This document shows, piece after piece, positions 1-8,174 of a stretch of 27,848 bases of DNA; position 1 is the first letter of the stretch, and each line of letters starts with the position of its first letter. A model generated the notes under the pieces. It was not told where the DNA came from, searched no databases, and worked only from the letters and a program-made list of their open reading frames with translations. The translations under genes and the position numbers were made by a program. The stretch spans positions 1 to 27,848 of the forward strand of contig CAMNHM010000019.1 in the NCBI GenBank assembly GCA_946539475.1. Reading direction: 5' to 3'. This DNA comes from an uncultured Prevotellaceae bacterium. Lineage in GTDB: Bacteria > Bacteroidota > Bacteroidia > Bacteroidales > Bacteroidaceae.

Positions 1-292
1 TCAGACACATGATCGACGACGAGAACTCCAGCAGCATGATCTCGCGCGTGGTATATCCCGCCACCCATCGTGGCATCCAGGGCGACTCGATGTTCATCTT
101 CATCTGAATGCAGATGACGGCGCCGATGAAGAACGAGATGAGCAGCACGATGCCAATGGAGTTGACGCCTAGTTGCGCCATCTCCTTGACGTACTGCTTC
201 CAGAACATCCGCATGCGCTCGGGCACGGAGAATGTACGTCCCATCAGAAGCAGGTAGCGTCCAAACGTGGTCAGGTATCGCTGGATTATCAC
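1..292 (-). CDS. mlaE: MlaE/YrbE-type ABC transporter permease, N-terminal part (cut by window start)
   Basis: Reading the minus strand from a GTG at 292 gives 97 open codons to the window edge. The product begins MIIQRYLTTFGRYLLLMG and continues with a basic/aromatic amphipathic stretch, then a hydrophobic segment around residues 42-60 (GVNSIGIVLLISFFIGAVI), then GYTTREIMLLE. This order (amphipathic interface helix, then a first membrane helix ending near an IQM motif) matches the MlaE permease family, which with an MlaF ATPase and an MCE-domain protein moves phospholipids between the inner membrane and the outer-membrane side. The rest of the gene and its partners would lie to the left. The GTG start is chosen because a promoter -7 box lies just upstream and no in-frame ATG is closer; an ATC or ATA start is less likely. 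Family call is confident, exact start less so. Confidence 0.85.
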   Translation of the reverse strand, partial: MIIQRYLTTFGRYLLLMGRTFSVPERMRMFWKQYVKEMAQLGVNSIGIVLLISFFIGAVICIQMKMNIESPWMPRWVAGYTTREIMLLEFSSSIMCL

Positions 293-316
293 GTATACTG
301 CGGGTTGTTGAGGATG

Positions 317-324
317 CAAAGGTA
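317..324 (-). promoter_or_regulatory. Bacteroidota -7 promoter box for the MlaE-type gene
   Basis: On the minus strand this reads TACCTTTG, matching the TAnnTTTG -7 element of the Bacteroidota primary sigma factor, about 25 bases before the proposed GTG start. No good -33 element is visible at the expected distance, so the call rests on the -7 box and its position. Confidence 0.6.
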
Positions 325-395
325 CACATTTATAACGAGCCGCCACGAGGATTTGTGTTTTTTAACATACACTTTAACGTATTCGCTTCCAGGTG

Positions 396-425
396 CATGA
401 GACAAATAGAAAAACACATGAGACA
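396..425 (+). repeat. Direct repeat CATGAGACA, two copies 21 bp apart, upstream of the FAS1/SusCD operon
   Basis: CATGAGACA occurs at 396-404 and again at 417-425. The start-to-start distance of 21 bp is two helical turns, so both copies face the same side of the DNA. They lie about 75-100 bp upstream of the -7 box at 498, a typical place for an activator. No regulator gene is in the window, so a binding-site role is inference. Confidence 0.4.
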
Positions 426-497
426 TGTACAAAAGTCGGCTATACAAACACGAAAAGCAATTAAACGCCTAATAATGCGCGGCGCGGGAAATGTTCG

Positions 498-505
498 TAC
501 CTTTG
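498..505 (+). promoter_or_regulatory. -7 promoter box of the FAS1/SusC/SusD operon
   Basis: TACCTTTG matches the Bacteroidota TAnnTTTG -7 element and lies 40 bases before the ATG at 545, leaving a leader of about 33 bases. The -33 region has no clear TTG, which would fit a promoter that needs an activator. It faces away from the MlaE promoter, so 325-497 is a shared divergent control region. Confidence 0.65.
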
Positions 506-544
506 CAGCCAGAAACCGAATGAACAAAGATAGCAAAAAAACGT

Positions 545-3094
545 ATGAAAACCAAACGACAGATCAGCAAGTGGAGTCGGCGATGGACGCTGGCTGCCAC
601 TAGCGTGCTGATGGCTGGTGGAGGTAGCTTCATGGCGTCGTGCTCTCAGTACGATCTCGACGAGAAGACCCCGGAAGGATGGGGCTCGAGTATCTACAGC
701 TGGCTCGACGAGCAAGGCAACTACACCAACACGGTGCGCATGATTGAAGATCTTGGCTACAAGGAAGTGCTGGCCAAGACAGGATCGAAGACACTGTTCG
801 TGGCCGACGACGATGCCTACGAACGCTTCTACCGAAACAACACATGGGGTGTCAGCAGCTACGACCGTCTGAGCACCTCGCAGAAGAAGTTGCTGCTCTT
901 CGGCAGCATGATGGACAACTCGATGCAGCTCAACAGCCTGCCCAGCGTCGAGGGCACGCCACCCCGCGAGGGTGAGTGCATGCGGCGCTTCGCATCGAGC
1001 ACCCCCTTCGACTCAGTGCCCATCCTCACGGCGAGCCAGATGCCCGACAATGCCTATTGGCGCCGTCATCGAGAGTCAGGACGCCAGATGGTATGCATGA
1101 TGGACAACTCGACCGTGCCCCTGGTGCAGTTCATCGAGAAGCAGCTCGTGAACAAACGCATCACCAACAGCGACTACGACTTCATCTACAACCACACCAC
1201 GCAGCGTCAGGCCGGCGATGCGAGCATCAACGGCGTACAGGTAGAGCAGCCCAACATCAAGTGCTCCAACGGCTTCATCCACAAGATGGGCGAGGTCGTC
1301 ACGCCGCTGCCCAACATGGCCGAGCTGATCCGCCAGAAGCCGAACGTGAGCCTGTTCAACAGCCTGCTGGAGCGCTTCTGCGCCCCCTACCCTCTTGACC
1401 AGGCATCTACCACGCAGTACAACTACCTCTACGACACGAACGTCGACACCGTCTTCCAGAAGCGTTTCTTCTCGGAGAAGTCGCAGAATGGCGTCGCCGT
1501 CAGCCAGACGCCCGATCGCGGCCCGGTGAACGGCCAGCTGAAGTACGACCCTGAGTGGAATGCCTACTACGCTGGCCTGAACGACCAGGAGGGCAACATC
1601 GTCATGCAGCGCGACATGGCCGTGATGATGGTTCCCAGCAACGACGCCCTGAACGCCTACTGGAACGAGGGTGCCGGCAAGGTGCTCCGCGACTACTATG
1701 GATCGTGGGAGAACGTTCCCGACGATGTCATCTCGAAGCTTCTGAACAACAACATGCTCTCGTCGTTTATCGGCAGCGTGCCTTCGAAGTTCCGGACCAT
1801 CCTTAACGATGCCAACGACCCGATGGGCGTCGAAGTGGAGGCCATCGACTCGGTGTGGCTGGGGTGCAACGGCGCCATCTACCTGACGAACCGCGTCTAC
1901 TCCCCGACGGCCTACGTCAGTGTCTCCTTCCCCGCACTCATCAACGAGACGATGCGCATCCTCTACTGGGGCATCGAGCAGCTGCAGTATAACGTCTACC
2001 TGAACTCGCTGAACAGCTACTACAGCTTCTTCATACCCACCAACGGTGCACTGCTGCAGTATGTCGACCCCTGCTCCTATGGCAAGAGCCACACGCAGGT
2101 GATGCGATTCCACTACGACCCCACGAAGGTGAACAAGACCGAGCGAGTATGGGCCAGCCTCTGGAACTACGATCCTGCCACAGGTGAGCTCGGCGACTCC
2201 ATCAGCCGTATCACCGACTATAACATCATCCGCAACCGACTGAAGGACATCCTCGACACCCACATCGTCATCGGCAACGTCGAGGACGGACATACCTACT
2301 ACCGCACGAAGGGAGGCACCGAGATCCGCGTCAGCAACGCACAGGCAGGCACCGCCGGCATGACCGTCGAGGGCAGCTATCAAGCCAATGAAGGCAAGCC
2401 TGTACAGGTGAGCTACATCTACGACCAGACGGACGGTGGCAACGGCAAGAGCTACATCCTTGACTCCGAGCCTATCATGGGCACGCGGCGCACGGTGCGC
2501 GACGTGCTCGCCGAGCATGAGGAGTTCTCGAAATTCCTGGAGCTCATGGACGGCAGCGGACTCTTCGAGCAGATTCACAACAAGCGCAATGCTGCTCCGG
2601 GACAGAACATTGCCTCGTTCAACACCTATCACTACACCGTCTACGTGCCCTCGAACGAGAGCATCGAAGCCCTCCAGCGCGCCGGGAAGCTGTCGTCGTG
2701 GGAGAAGGTTGATGCCTACGAGGAGGAAGGCAACCTCTCGGCAAAGACACGCGACTCGCTGCAGATCGTGGACTTCCTGAAGTATCACATCCAGGATAAC
2801 GCGCTCTACATCGGAGCAGAAGAGGAGAGCGGCGACTTCGAGACGGCCGTCATCGACCCCTCGACGGAGCGTTTCTACCGTGTCAATGCCCGTCTGGAGG
2901 AGAATGGCATCTCGCTCATCGACCATGCCGGCAACCATCGCCGCGTCGTCACGAGCAATCCCAACCTCTATAATCTCATGGCCCGCGAGTACCTCTATAC
3001 CGAGAGCGACGCTGCACGTGCCACCAATATCGAGACCAGTTCGTCGGCAGTGGTGCATCTCATCGATGAACCATTGCTGCTCACCAATAACTAA
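545..3094 (+). CDS. Large lipoprotein with about four fasciclin (FAS1) domains, first gene of the operon
   Basis: An 849-residue protein with a basic N-terminus, hydrophobic stretch and lipobox SFMASC (cysteine at residue 33), then acidic residues (SQYDLDEK) of the kind that route Bacteroidota lipoproteins to the cell surface. Four FAS1-like units can be traced: about 45-250 (TLFVADDDAYERF, ending CSNGFIHKMGEV), 255-460 (AVMMVPSNDALNAY, ending CNGAIYLTNRV), 470-660 (SFFIPTNGALLQYV, ending SYILDSEPI) and 665-845 (YTVYVPSNESIEAL, ending AVVHLIDEPL). Each has the family's P-T/S-N-x-A/S phrase and a closing strand. FAS1 domains are known from adhesion proteins; no catalytic motif is seen. The next gene, a SusC-like transporter, starts 9 bases after the stop, so the two should be co-transcribed. 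A surface substrate-binding or scaffold role for the transporter is inference. The domain count is by eye. Confidence 0.85.
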   Translation: MKTKRQISKWSRRWTLAATSVLMAGGGSFMASCSQYDLDEKTPEGWGSSIYSWLDEQGNYTNTVRMIEDLGYKEVLAKTGSKTLFVADDDAYERFYRNNTWGVSSYDRLSTSQKKLLLFGSMMDNSMQLNSLPSVEGTPPREGECMRRFASSTPFDSVPILTASQMPDNAYWRRHRESGRQMVCMMDNSTVPLVQFIEKQLVNKRITNSDYDFIYNHTTQRQAGDASINGVQVEQPNIKCSNGFIHKMGEVVTPLPNMAELIRQKPNVSLFNSLLERFCAPYPLDQASTTQYNYLYDTNVDTVFQKRFFSEKSQNGVAVSQTPDRGPVNGQLKYDPEWNAYYAGLNDQEGNIVMQRDMAVMMVPSNDALNAYWNEGAGKVLRDYYGSWENVPDDVISKLLNNNMLSSFIGSVPSKFRTILNDANDPMGVEVEAIDSVWLGCNGAIYLTNRVYSPTAYVSVSFPALINETMRILYWGIEQLQYNVYLNSLNSYYSFFIPTNGALLQYVDPCSYGKSHTQVMRFHYDPTKVNKTERVWASLWNYDPATGELGDSISRITDYNIIRNRLKDILDTHIVIGNVEDGHTYYRTKGGTEIRVSNAQAGTAGMTVEGSYQANEGKPVQVSYIYDQTDGGNGKSYILDSEPIMGTRRTVRDVLAEHEEFSKFLELMDGSGLFEQIHNKRNAAPGQNIASFNTYHYTVYVPSNESIEALQRAGKLSSWEKVDAYEEEGNLSAKTRDSLQIVDFLKYHIQDNALYIGAEEESGDFETAVIDPSTERFYRVNARLEENGISLIDHAGNHRRVVTSNPNLYNLMAREYLYTESDAARATNIETSSSAVVHLIDEPLLLTNN

Positions 3095-3103
3095 CCAATA
3101 CGC

Positions 3104-6100
3104 ATGAATCTTATGGAAAAGAAATCGACAAAAAGACATCTGGCCAAGGCCACAGCTGCGATTGGTTTGTACATGCTGGCACTATCCTCAGCCAGCGCAC
3201 AGAATGCCGGCGACATCATCAGCGGAACGGTCTCCGATGCCTTCGGACCGGTGATGATGGCCAACGTCGTCGAGATCGATGCCGCCAACCGTATCGTGGC
3301 ATCGGCAGTGACCGATATGAGCGGAAACTTCTCGTTCAAGCTGAAGAATCCGAAGGACAAGCTCCGCATCACCTATGTTGGATACAAGACTGTCACCCTG
3401 CCCTTCAATAAGACGAAGTTCAACGTCACGTTGCAGGATGCCACCACGATCCAGAACGTCACCATCACGTCGAAGAAGCGCTCCGGCGGCTCCGGACTCT
3501 CCATCCCCACCGACGAGATCTCCACCGCTCAGCAGAGCATCAACATGTCGGAGTTCGATGGTCTCTCGCTGACGACCGTCGACGAAGCCCTGCAGGGACG
3601 TATCGCCGGTCTGGACATCGTGGCCAACTCCGGTAACCTCGGCGCCGGCACGTCGATGCGCTTGCGTGGCGTGTCGAGCATCAACGGCTCCAGCGAGCCG
3701 CTCATCGTCGTCGACGGCAACGTCTGGGAGACGAATACCAACGACTTCGACTTCTCGTCGGCCAACGAAGAGAAATTCGCCGAGCTGCTCAATGTCAACC
3801 CCGACGACATCGAGAGCATCTCCGTGCTGAAGGATGCCGCCGCCACGGCCATCTGGGGTTCGCAGGGCTCGAACGGCGTCATCGAGATCAAGACCAAGCG
3901 CGGCACGCGTGGAAAGACGAGCGTCGACTACAGCTTCCGTCTGACTGCCACTCACCAGCCCAACGGCTATCGCCTGCTCAACGGCGACGAGTACACGATG
4001 CTGCTGAAGGAGGAGTACTTCAACCCCTCGATGAGCGACGTAGCCAGCAACATCCAGGAGCTGAACTACAACCCCTCGTTCGCTGAGTACGAGATGTACA
4101 ACAACAATACCGACTGGCTCGAGCAAGTGAAGAAGACCGGATGGCGACAGAATCACTACCTCGCCCTCAGCGGCGGTGGCGAGAAAGCCCACTTCCGCGT
4201 GGGTGCCGGCTACGACCACGAGACGGGCTCCATCATCGAGCAGCAGCTCGACCGCTTCACCTCGCGTGTCAACCTCGACTACTTTGTCTCCGACCGCATC
4301 AAGATTGAGACCAACATCGCCCTGACCTATACCAAGAACCACAAGAACAACGGCGACCTCCTCTCTATCGCGTATGTGCGCATGCCTAACCTCTCCATCT
4401 ACGAACAGGACAAGACGGGCGTCGACCAGGACGACTACTACTCGATGCTGCCCACCGTCAGCTCCTCGCTCCGCGACCAGCTGAACCACAAGAATCCCGT
4501 GGCACTGGCCAAGCTCGCCAAGAGCAACGAGACGAGCTATAACATCACGCCCGAGTTCAAGCTGCGCTACGACCTCCTGGGCATCGGTATCGACGAATCA
4601 CGCCTGAACTATGAGGGCAAGGTGGTGTTCAACATCTTCAACCGCTACAACGACAACTTCATGCCCCTCTCGCTAAGCACCGCCGGATGGAATGACACCG
4701 GCAGCAACAGCACGTCGTCAGACATGTCGAAGAGCCTGGGCGTGACAACCACCCACACGCTGACCTTCACCCCCGTCTTCCCCAATCGCGACCACTCCCT
4801 GTCGATGATGCTCCGCGGACAGCTCACCAGCGGCACGTCGTCTTCGCAGAGCACGTCGGCCTGGGGTCTTCCCAGCGGCACCATCGAGAGCACTGCCGCC
4901 GAAGGTATCATCAACAGCATGTCGACAGGCAGCGGACAGTGGCGAAGCATCTACTTCACCTACTCCGCCCACTATGCCTACAAAGGCCGCTACATGGCCG
5001 ACTTCTCCGTACGCCGCGATGGCAGCACGAAGTTCGGCGAAGACCAGCGATGGGGTAACTTCCCCGCTCTCTCGCTGCGCTGGAATGTCAGCCGAGAGCC
5101 TTGGTTCCAGAGCGCATTACCCTTCGTCTCGATGCTGTCATTGCGCCCCGGATGGGGTATCGTTGGTAAGCAGCCAGGTGCCGAGGCACTCTACTACAGC
5201 AAGTATCGCAATGGCTCAGGCTATCTCGGCGAGGGCAGTGTCTATCCGCAGAACATCCAGCTGAACAACCTCAAGTGGGAGCAGAAGGAGACCTATAACT
5301 TCGGATTCGACTTCGGATTCTTCAACGACCGCATCTGGGGTAACGTCGAGCTCTACTGGCAGTACACCACCGACCTACTGATGTCGTCGCGAGGCATCCC
5401 CACCTCGTCGGGCTACTCCACACTGGCCTATCAGAACGTGGGCGACATGAAGAACGTGGGATGGGAGTTCAACCTCAATGGCGAGCGTATCATCAAGGCG
5501 GGACAGTTCTCAGCCGACTTCAACGTCACCTTCGCCAACAACAAGAACCAGATCACGGCGATGGACGAGACCTGCCTGGCCAGCCTGAACAACGAGTTCA
5601 ACCGCAGCAACGGCTCCTACCTCACCCGCGTCGAGCTCAACACCGCCCTCGGCAGCATCTACGGATTCCGCTACAAGGGCGTCTACCAGTACAGCGACTA
5701 TTCCCCGGAGGAGGTGCCCGGCGTCAGCGGCCCCAATGCCCCTGTGGCACGCGACAAGGAGGGTGCCGTCATCCTCGACGAGAACCGCATGACGAAGCCC
5801 ATGATGTTCTGCGCCGGTAGCGTGAACTGCGAGTTCCGCGGTGGCGACGCCATCTATGAAGACATCAATGCCGACGGACAGATCAACGAGCTCGACATCG
5901 TCTACCTGGGATCATCACTGCCCCGCTTCACCGGCGGTTTCGGATTCAAGCTCCACTACGGACGCCTCACCTGGAACAACCAGTTCAACTTCCGCTATGG
6001 CAACAAGATCATCAACCAGGCACGCATGGAGGTAGAGAAGATGTACGACAACAACAACCAGAGCCGTGCCGTCAACTGGCGCTGGCGTGTCGAGGGCGAC

Positions 6101-6409
6101 ATCACCGAGATGCCCCGTGCACTCCGCCAGACAGGCTACAACTGGCTGGGTAGCGACCGCTACGTCGAGGACGGCTCCTTCATCCGTCTGAACTACTCGC
6201 AGCTCAGCTACTCACTCCCCACGAAGACCATCAAGAAATGGGGACTGACACAGCTCAGCTTCTACGTCTCGGCCAACAACCTCTTCGTGCTGACGAAGTA
6301 CTCAGGAGCCGATCCTGAGGTGGGCTACGGGTCTTATGGCATCGTCACCGACAATGCCAAGACGCCTCGTGCAAAGTCCTTCACCGGAGGTATCACCATA
6401 CGTTTCTAA
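3104..6409 (+). CDS. SusC/RagA-family TonB-dependent outer-membrane transporter (first pair)
   Basis: A 1101-residue precursor with signal peptide ending near SSASAQ (residue 33), a carboxypeptidase-regulatory-like domain at about 38-110 (ISGTVSDAFGP to LRITYVGYKT), then the plug domain with MRLRGVSSING, EPLIVVDG and the signature DDIESISVLKDAAATAIWGS followed by GVIEIKTKRG, and a 22-strand-type barrel ending in FTGGITIRF with the terminal phenylalanine used for outer-membrane insertion. SusC proteins import ligands, usually glycans or peptides, using TonB energy and form a lidded complex with SusD. The following gene is the matching SusD, 24 bases on. A second ATG at 3113 (MEKKSTK) could also be the start; both give a normal signal peptide. 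Substrate cannot be read from sequence. Confidence 0.95.
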   Translation: MNLMEKKSTKRHLAKATAAIGLYMLALSSASAQNAGDIISGTVSDAFGPVMMANVVEIDAANRIVASAVTDMSGNFSFKLKNPKDKLRITYVGYKTVTLPFNKTKFNVTLQDATTIQNVTITSKKRSGGSGLSIPTDEISTAQQSINMSEFDGLSLTTVDEALQGRIAGLDIVANSGNLGAGTSMRLRGVSSINGSSEPLIVVDGNVWETNTNDFDFSSANEEKFAELLNVNPDDIESISVLKDAAATAIWGSQGSNGVIEIKTKRGTRGKTSVDYSFRLTATHQPNGYRLLNGDEYTMLLKEEYFNPSMSDVASNIQELNYNPSFAEYEMYNNNTDWLEQVKKTGWRQNHYLALSGGGEKAHFRVGAGYDHETGSIIEQQLDRFTSRVNLDYFVSDRIKIETNIALTYTKNHKNNGDLLSIAYVRMPNLSIYEQDKTGVDQDDYYSMLPTVSSSLRDQLNHKNPVALAKLAKSNETSYNITPEFKLRYDLLGIGIDESRLNYEGKVVFNIFNRYNDNFMPLSLSTAGWNDTGSNSTSSDMSKSLGVTTTHTLTFTPVFPNRDHSLSMMLRGQLTSGTSSSQSTSAWGLPSGTIESTAAEGIINSMSTGSGQWRSIYFTYSAHYAYKGRYMADFSVRRDGSTKFGEDQRWGNFPALSLRWNVSREPWFQSALPFVSMLSLRPGWGIVGKQPGAEALYYSKYRNGSGYLGEGSVYPQNIQLNNLKWEQKETYNFGFDFGFFNDRIWGNVELYWQYTTDLLMSSRGIPTSSGYSTLAYQNVGDMKNVGWEFNLNGERIIKAGQFSADFNVTFANNKNQITAMDETCLASLNNEFNRSNGSYLTRVELNTALGSIYGFRYKGVYQYSDYSPEEVPGVSGPNAPVARDKEGAVILDENRMTKPMMFCAGSVNCEFRGGDAIYEDINADGQINELDIVYLGSSLPRFTGGFGFKLHYGRLTWNNQFNFRYGNKIINQARMEVEKMYDNNNQSRAVNWRWRVEGDITEMPRALRQTGYNWLGSDRYVEDGSFIRLNYSQLSYSLPTKTIKKWGLTQLSFYVSANNLFVLTKYSGADPEVGYGSYGIVTDNAKTPRAKSFTGGITIRF

Positions 6410-6433
6410 CTGAGAACAAAGACATCAAGTATT

Positions 6434-8128
6434 ATGACTACCAAGAAATATAACATCAGCAGTCTCGTGACAGCCCTGGCATTGAGCATGACGGTTACCG
6501 GCTGCTCCGACTTCCTCGACATCCTGCCCATGAACGATGTGGTGCTCGAGAACTACTGGACGGAGAAAGCCGACGTCAGCAGCGAGCTGAACAGTTGCTA
6601 CGAGACACTCGAGCATAGCGACGCGCTCACTCGTATGGCCGTCTGGGGAGAGATGCGCAGCGACAACATCCGCATGGGAGCCAGCGTGCCCAACGACATC
6701 AACGAGATTCTCAAGGAGAACCTCCTCCCCTCGAATCCCTACTGCTCGTGGAGCAAGATCTATGAGTGCATCAACCGATGCAACATTCTCTGCCACTATG
6801 CACCCATCGTGCAGGCACTCGACCCCAACTATACCGAGGACGAGATGAGAGCCAACATCGCCGAGGCCACCACGCTGAGGTCGCTGGCTTACTTCTACCT
6901 CATCCGCACCTTCCGCGACGTGCCCTACACCACGGCCCCCAGCATCGACGACACCCAGCAGTATGTGCTGCCTGCCACACCGTTCAACGACGTTCTCGAC
7001 TCGCTCATCAGCGACCTCGAGCGTGTGAAGGGCGATGCCGTCAGGCGCTACTACACCGACGACAGCAGCAATGCCTATCAGAACTCGTGCCGCATCACCC
7101 GCTGGGCCGTCTATGCCCTACTGGCCGACCTTTACCTCTGGCGAGGCGACTGGGACCAGGCCATCCGCTACTGCGACCTCGTCATAGAATACAAGCAGCA
7201 GCAGTATAAGGAGATGCTCGAGCGCGAGGGCAACGTCAACAACATCGACCTCATCGACAGCATACCCATGATCCTGACAAAGCCCGTGGGCAGCACCGTC
7301 TGCGGCAACGCCTACGACGAGATATTCGGAGAGGGCAACTCCTTCGAGAGTATCTTCGAGCTCTATTTCAGCTCTACCCAAAGCCAGAAGAACACGTGGG
7401 TGAGCGACTACTACGGCAATAACAACAACGTCGTAGGGCGCCTCTCGGCTCCCGACTTCCTGTTCAAGGATGTCGCCACGGGCACCAACAGCATCTTCAA
7501 GCGCACCGACGGCCGCGCCTATGAGTCGAGCGAGCTCTCCAGCTCCCGCTATGCCATCACGAAGTACGCCCGGCGCACCGTGAGCTACTCCACGAGGAAC
7601 GTCACCACCGAGAAAGACCTCAACCTCTCGTCGACGCGACGCTCCAGCAACGATGCCAACTGGATCTTCTACCGCCTGAGCGACATGCTCCTCATCAAGG
7701 CAGAGGCGCTCATCGAACGCGCCGGAGAGGGTGACTTCGACAAGGCCTTCGACCTCATCAACACCGTCAACAAGCGCGCCAACGATGCCGTCGACGGCTC
7801 CCGCTCGGGCACCCTGAACAAGGCCGACTATGCCGACTCGAAGGCTGCCATGGAGGAGCTCGTCCTGGAGGAGCGTCAGCGTGAGTTCCTCTTCGAGGGA
7901 AAACGCTGGTTCGACCTCGTGCGCTTCGCCCGTCGCGACGGCGACAACTCGCGATTGATCAATCTCGCCACCCGCAAGTATCTTGAGAATGTCAATGCCA
8001 TCAAGATCAAGCTGGCCGATCCCAACATCATCTACTTTCCCTATGCCAAGAGCGAGCTGAAGGTCAACCCACTGCTCACGCAGAATCCGGCCTTCACCAA
8101 TGGCGAGGACACCGAGCTGACGAGATAA
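6434..8128 (+). CDS. SusD/RagB-family surface lipoprotein (first pair)
   Basis: A 564-residue lipoprotein: signal peptide with lipobox TVTGC (cysteine 24), then SDFLDILPMNDV, a typical SusD opening. Family marks include the early helical region (NYWTEKADVSSELNSCYETL), the ARSLAYFYLIRTF-type helix (TLRSLAYFYLIRTFRDVPY), WAVYALLADLYLWRGDWDQA, the LLIKAEALIERAG repeat helix, EERQREFLFEGKRWFDLVRF, and the closing PYAKSELKVNPLLTQNPAF. SusD sits as a lid over SusC and captures the ligand outside the cell. It follows its SusC by 24 bases. The start context ATTATGACTACCAAGA is shared with three later genes of the operon. Confidence 0.95.
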   Translation: MTTKKYNISSLVTALALSMTVTGCSDFLDILPMNDVVLENYWTEKADVSSELNSCYETLEHSDALTRMAVWGEMRSDNIRMGASVPNDINEILKENLLPSNPYCSWSKIYECINRCNILCHYAPIVQALDPNYTEDEMRANIAEATTLRSLAYFYLIRTFRDVPYTTAPSIDDTQQYVLPATPFNDVLDSLISDLERVKGDAVRRYYTDDSSNAYQNSCRITRWAVYALLADLYLWRGDWDQAIRYCDLVIEYKQQQYKEMLEREGNVNNIDLIDSIPMILTKPVGSTVCGNAYDEIFGEGNSFESIFELYFSSTQSQKNTWVSDYYGNNNNVVGRLSAPDFLFKDVATGTNSIFKRTDGRAYESSELSSSRYAITKYARRTVSYSTRNVTTEKDLNLSSTRRSSNDANWIFYRLSDMLLIKAEALIERAGEGDFDKAFDLINTVNKRANDAVDGSRSGTLNKADYADSKAAMEELVLEERQREFLFEGKRWFDLVRFARRDGDNSRLINLATRKYLENVNAIKIKLADPNIIYFPYAKSELKVNPLLTQNPAFTNGEDTELTR

Positions 8129-8174
8129 GACCACCACTCATAACCAATAACCCATTTATTGATCATTCAGCATT

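Noticed and set aside
1076..3139. Long minus-strand open frame of 687 codons
   Set aside because: It is exactly antisense to the four-FAS1 gene, has no recognisable domain, and is rich in Val/Asp/Arg as expected from the third-position GC bias of the real gene.
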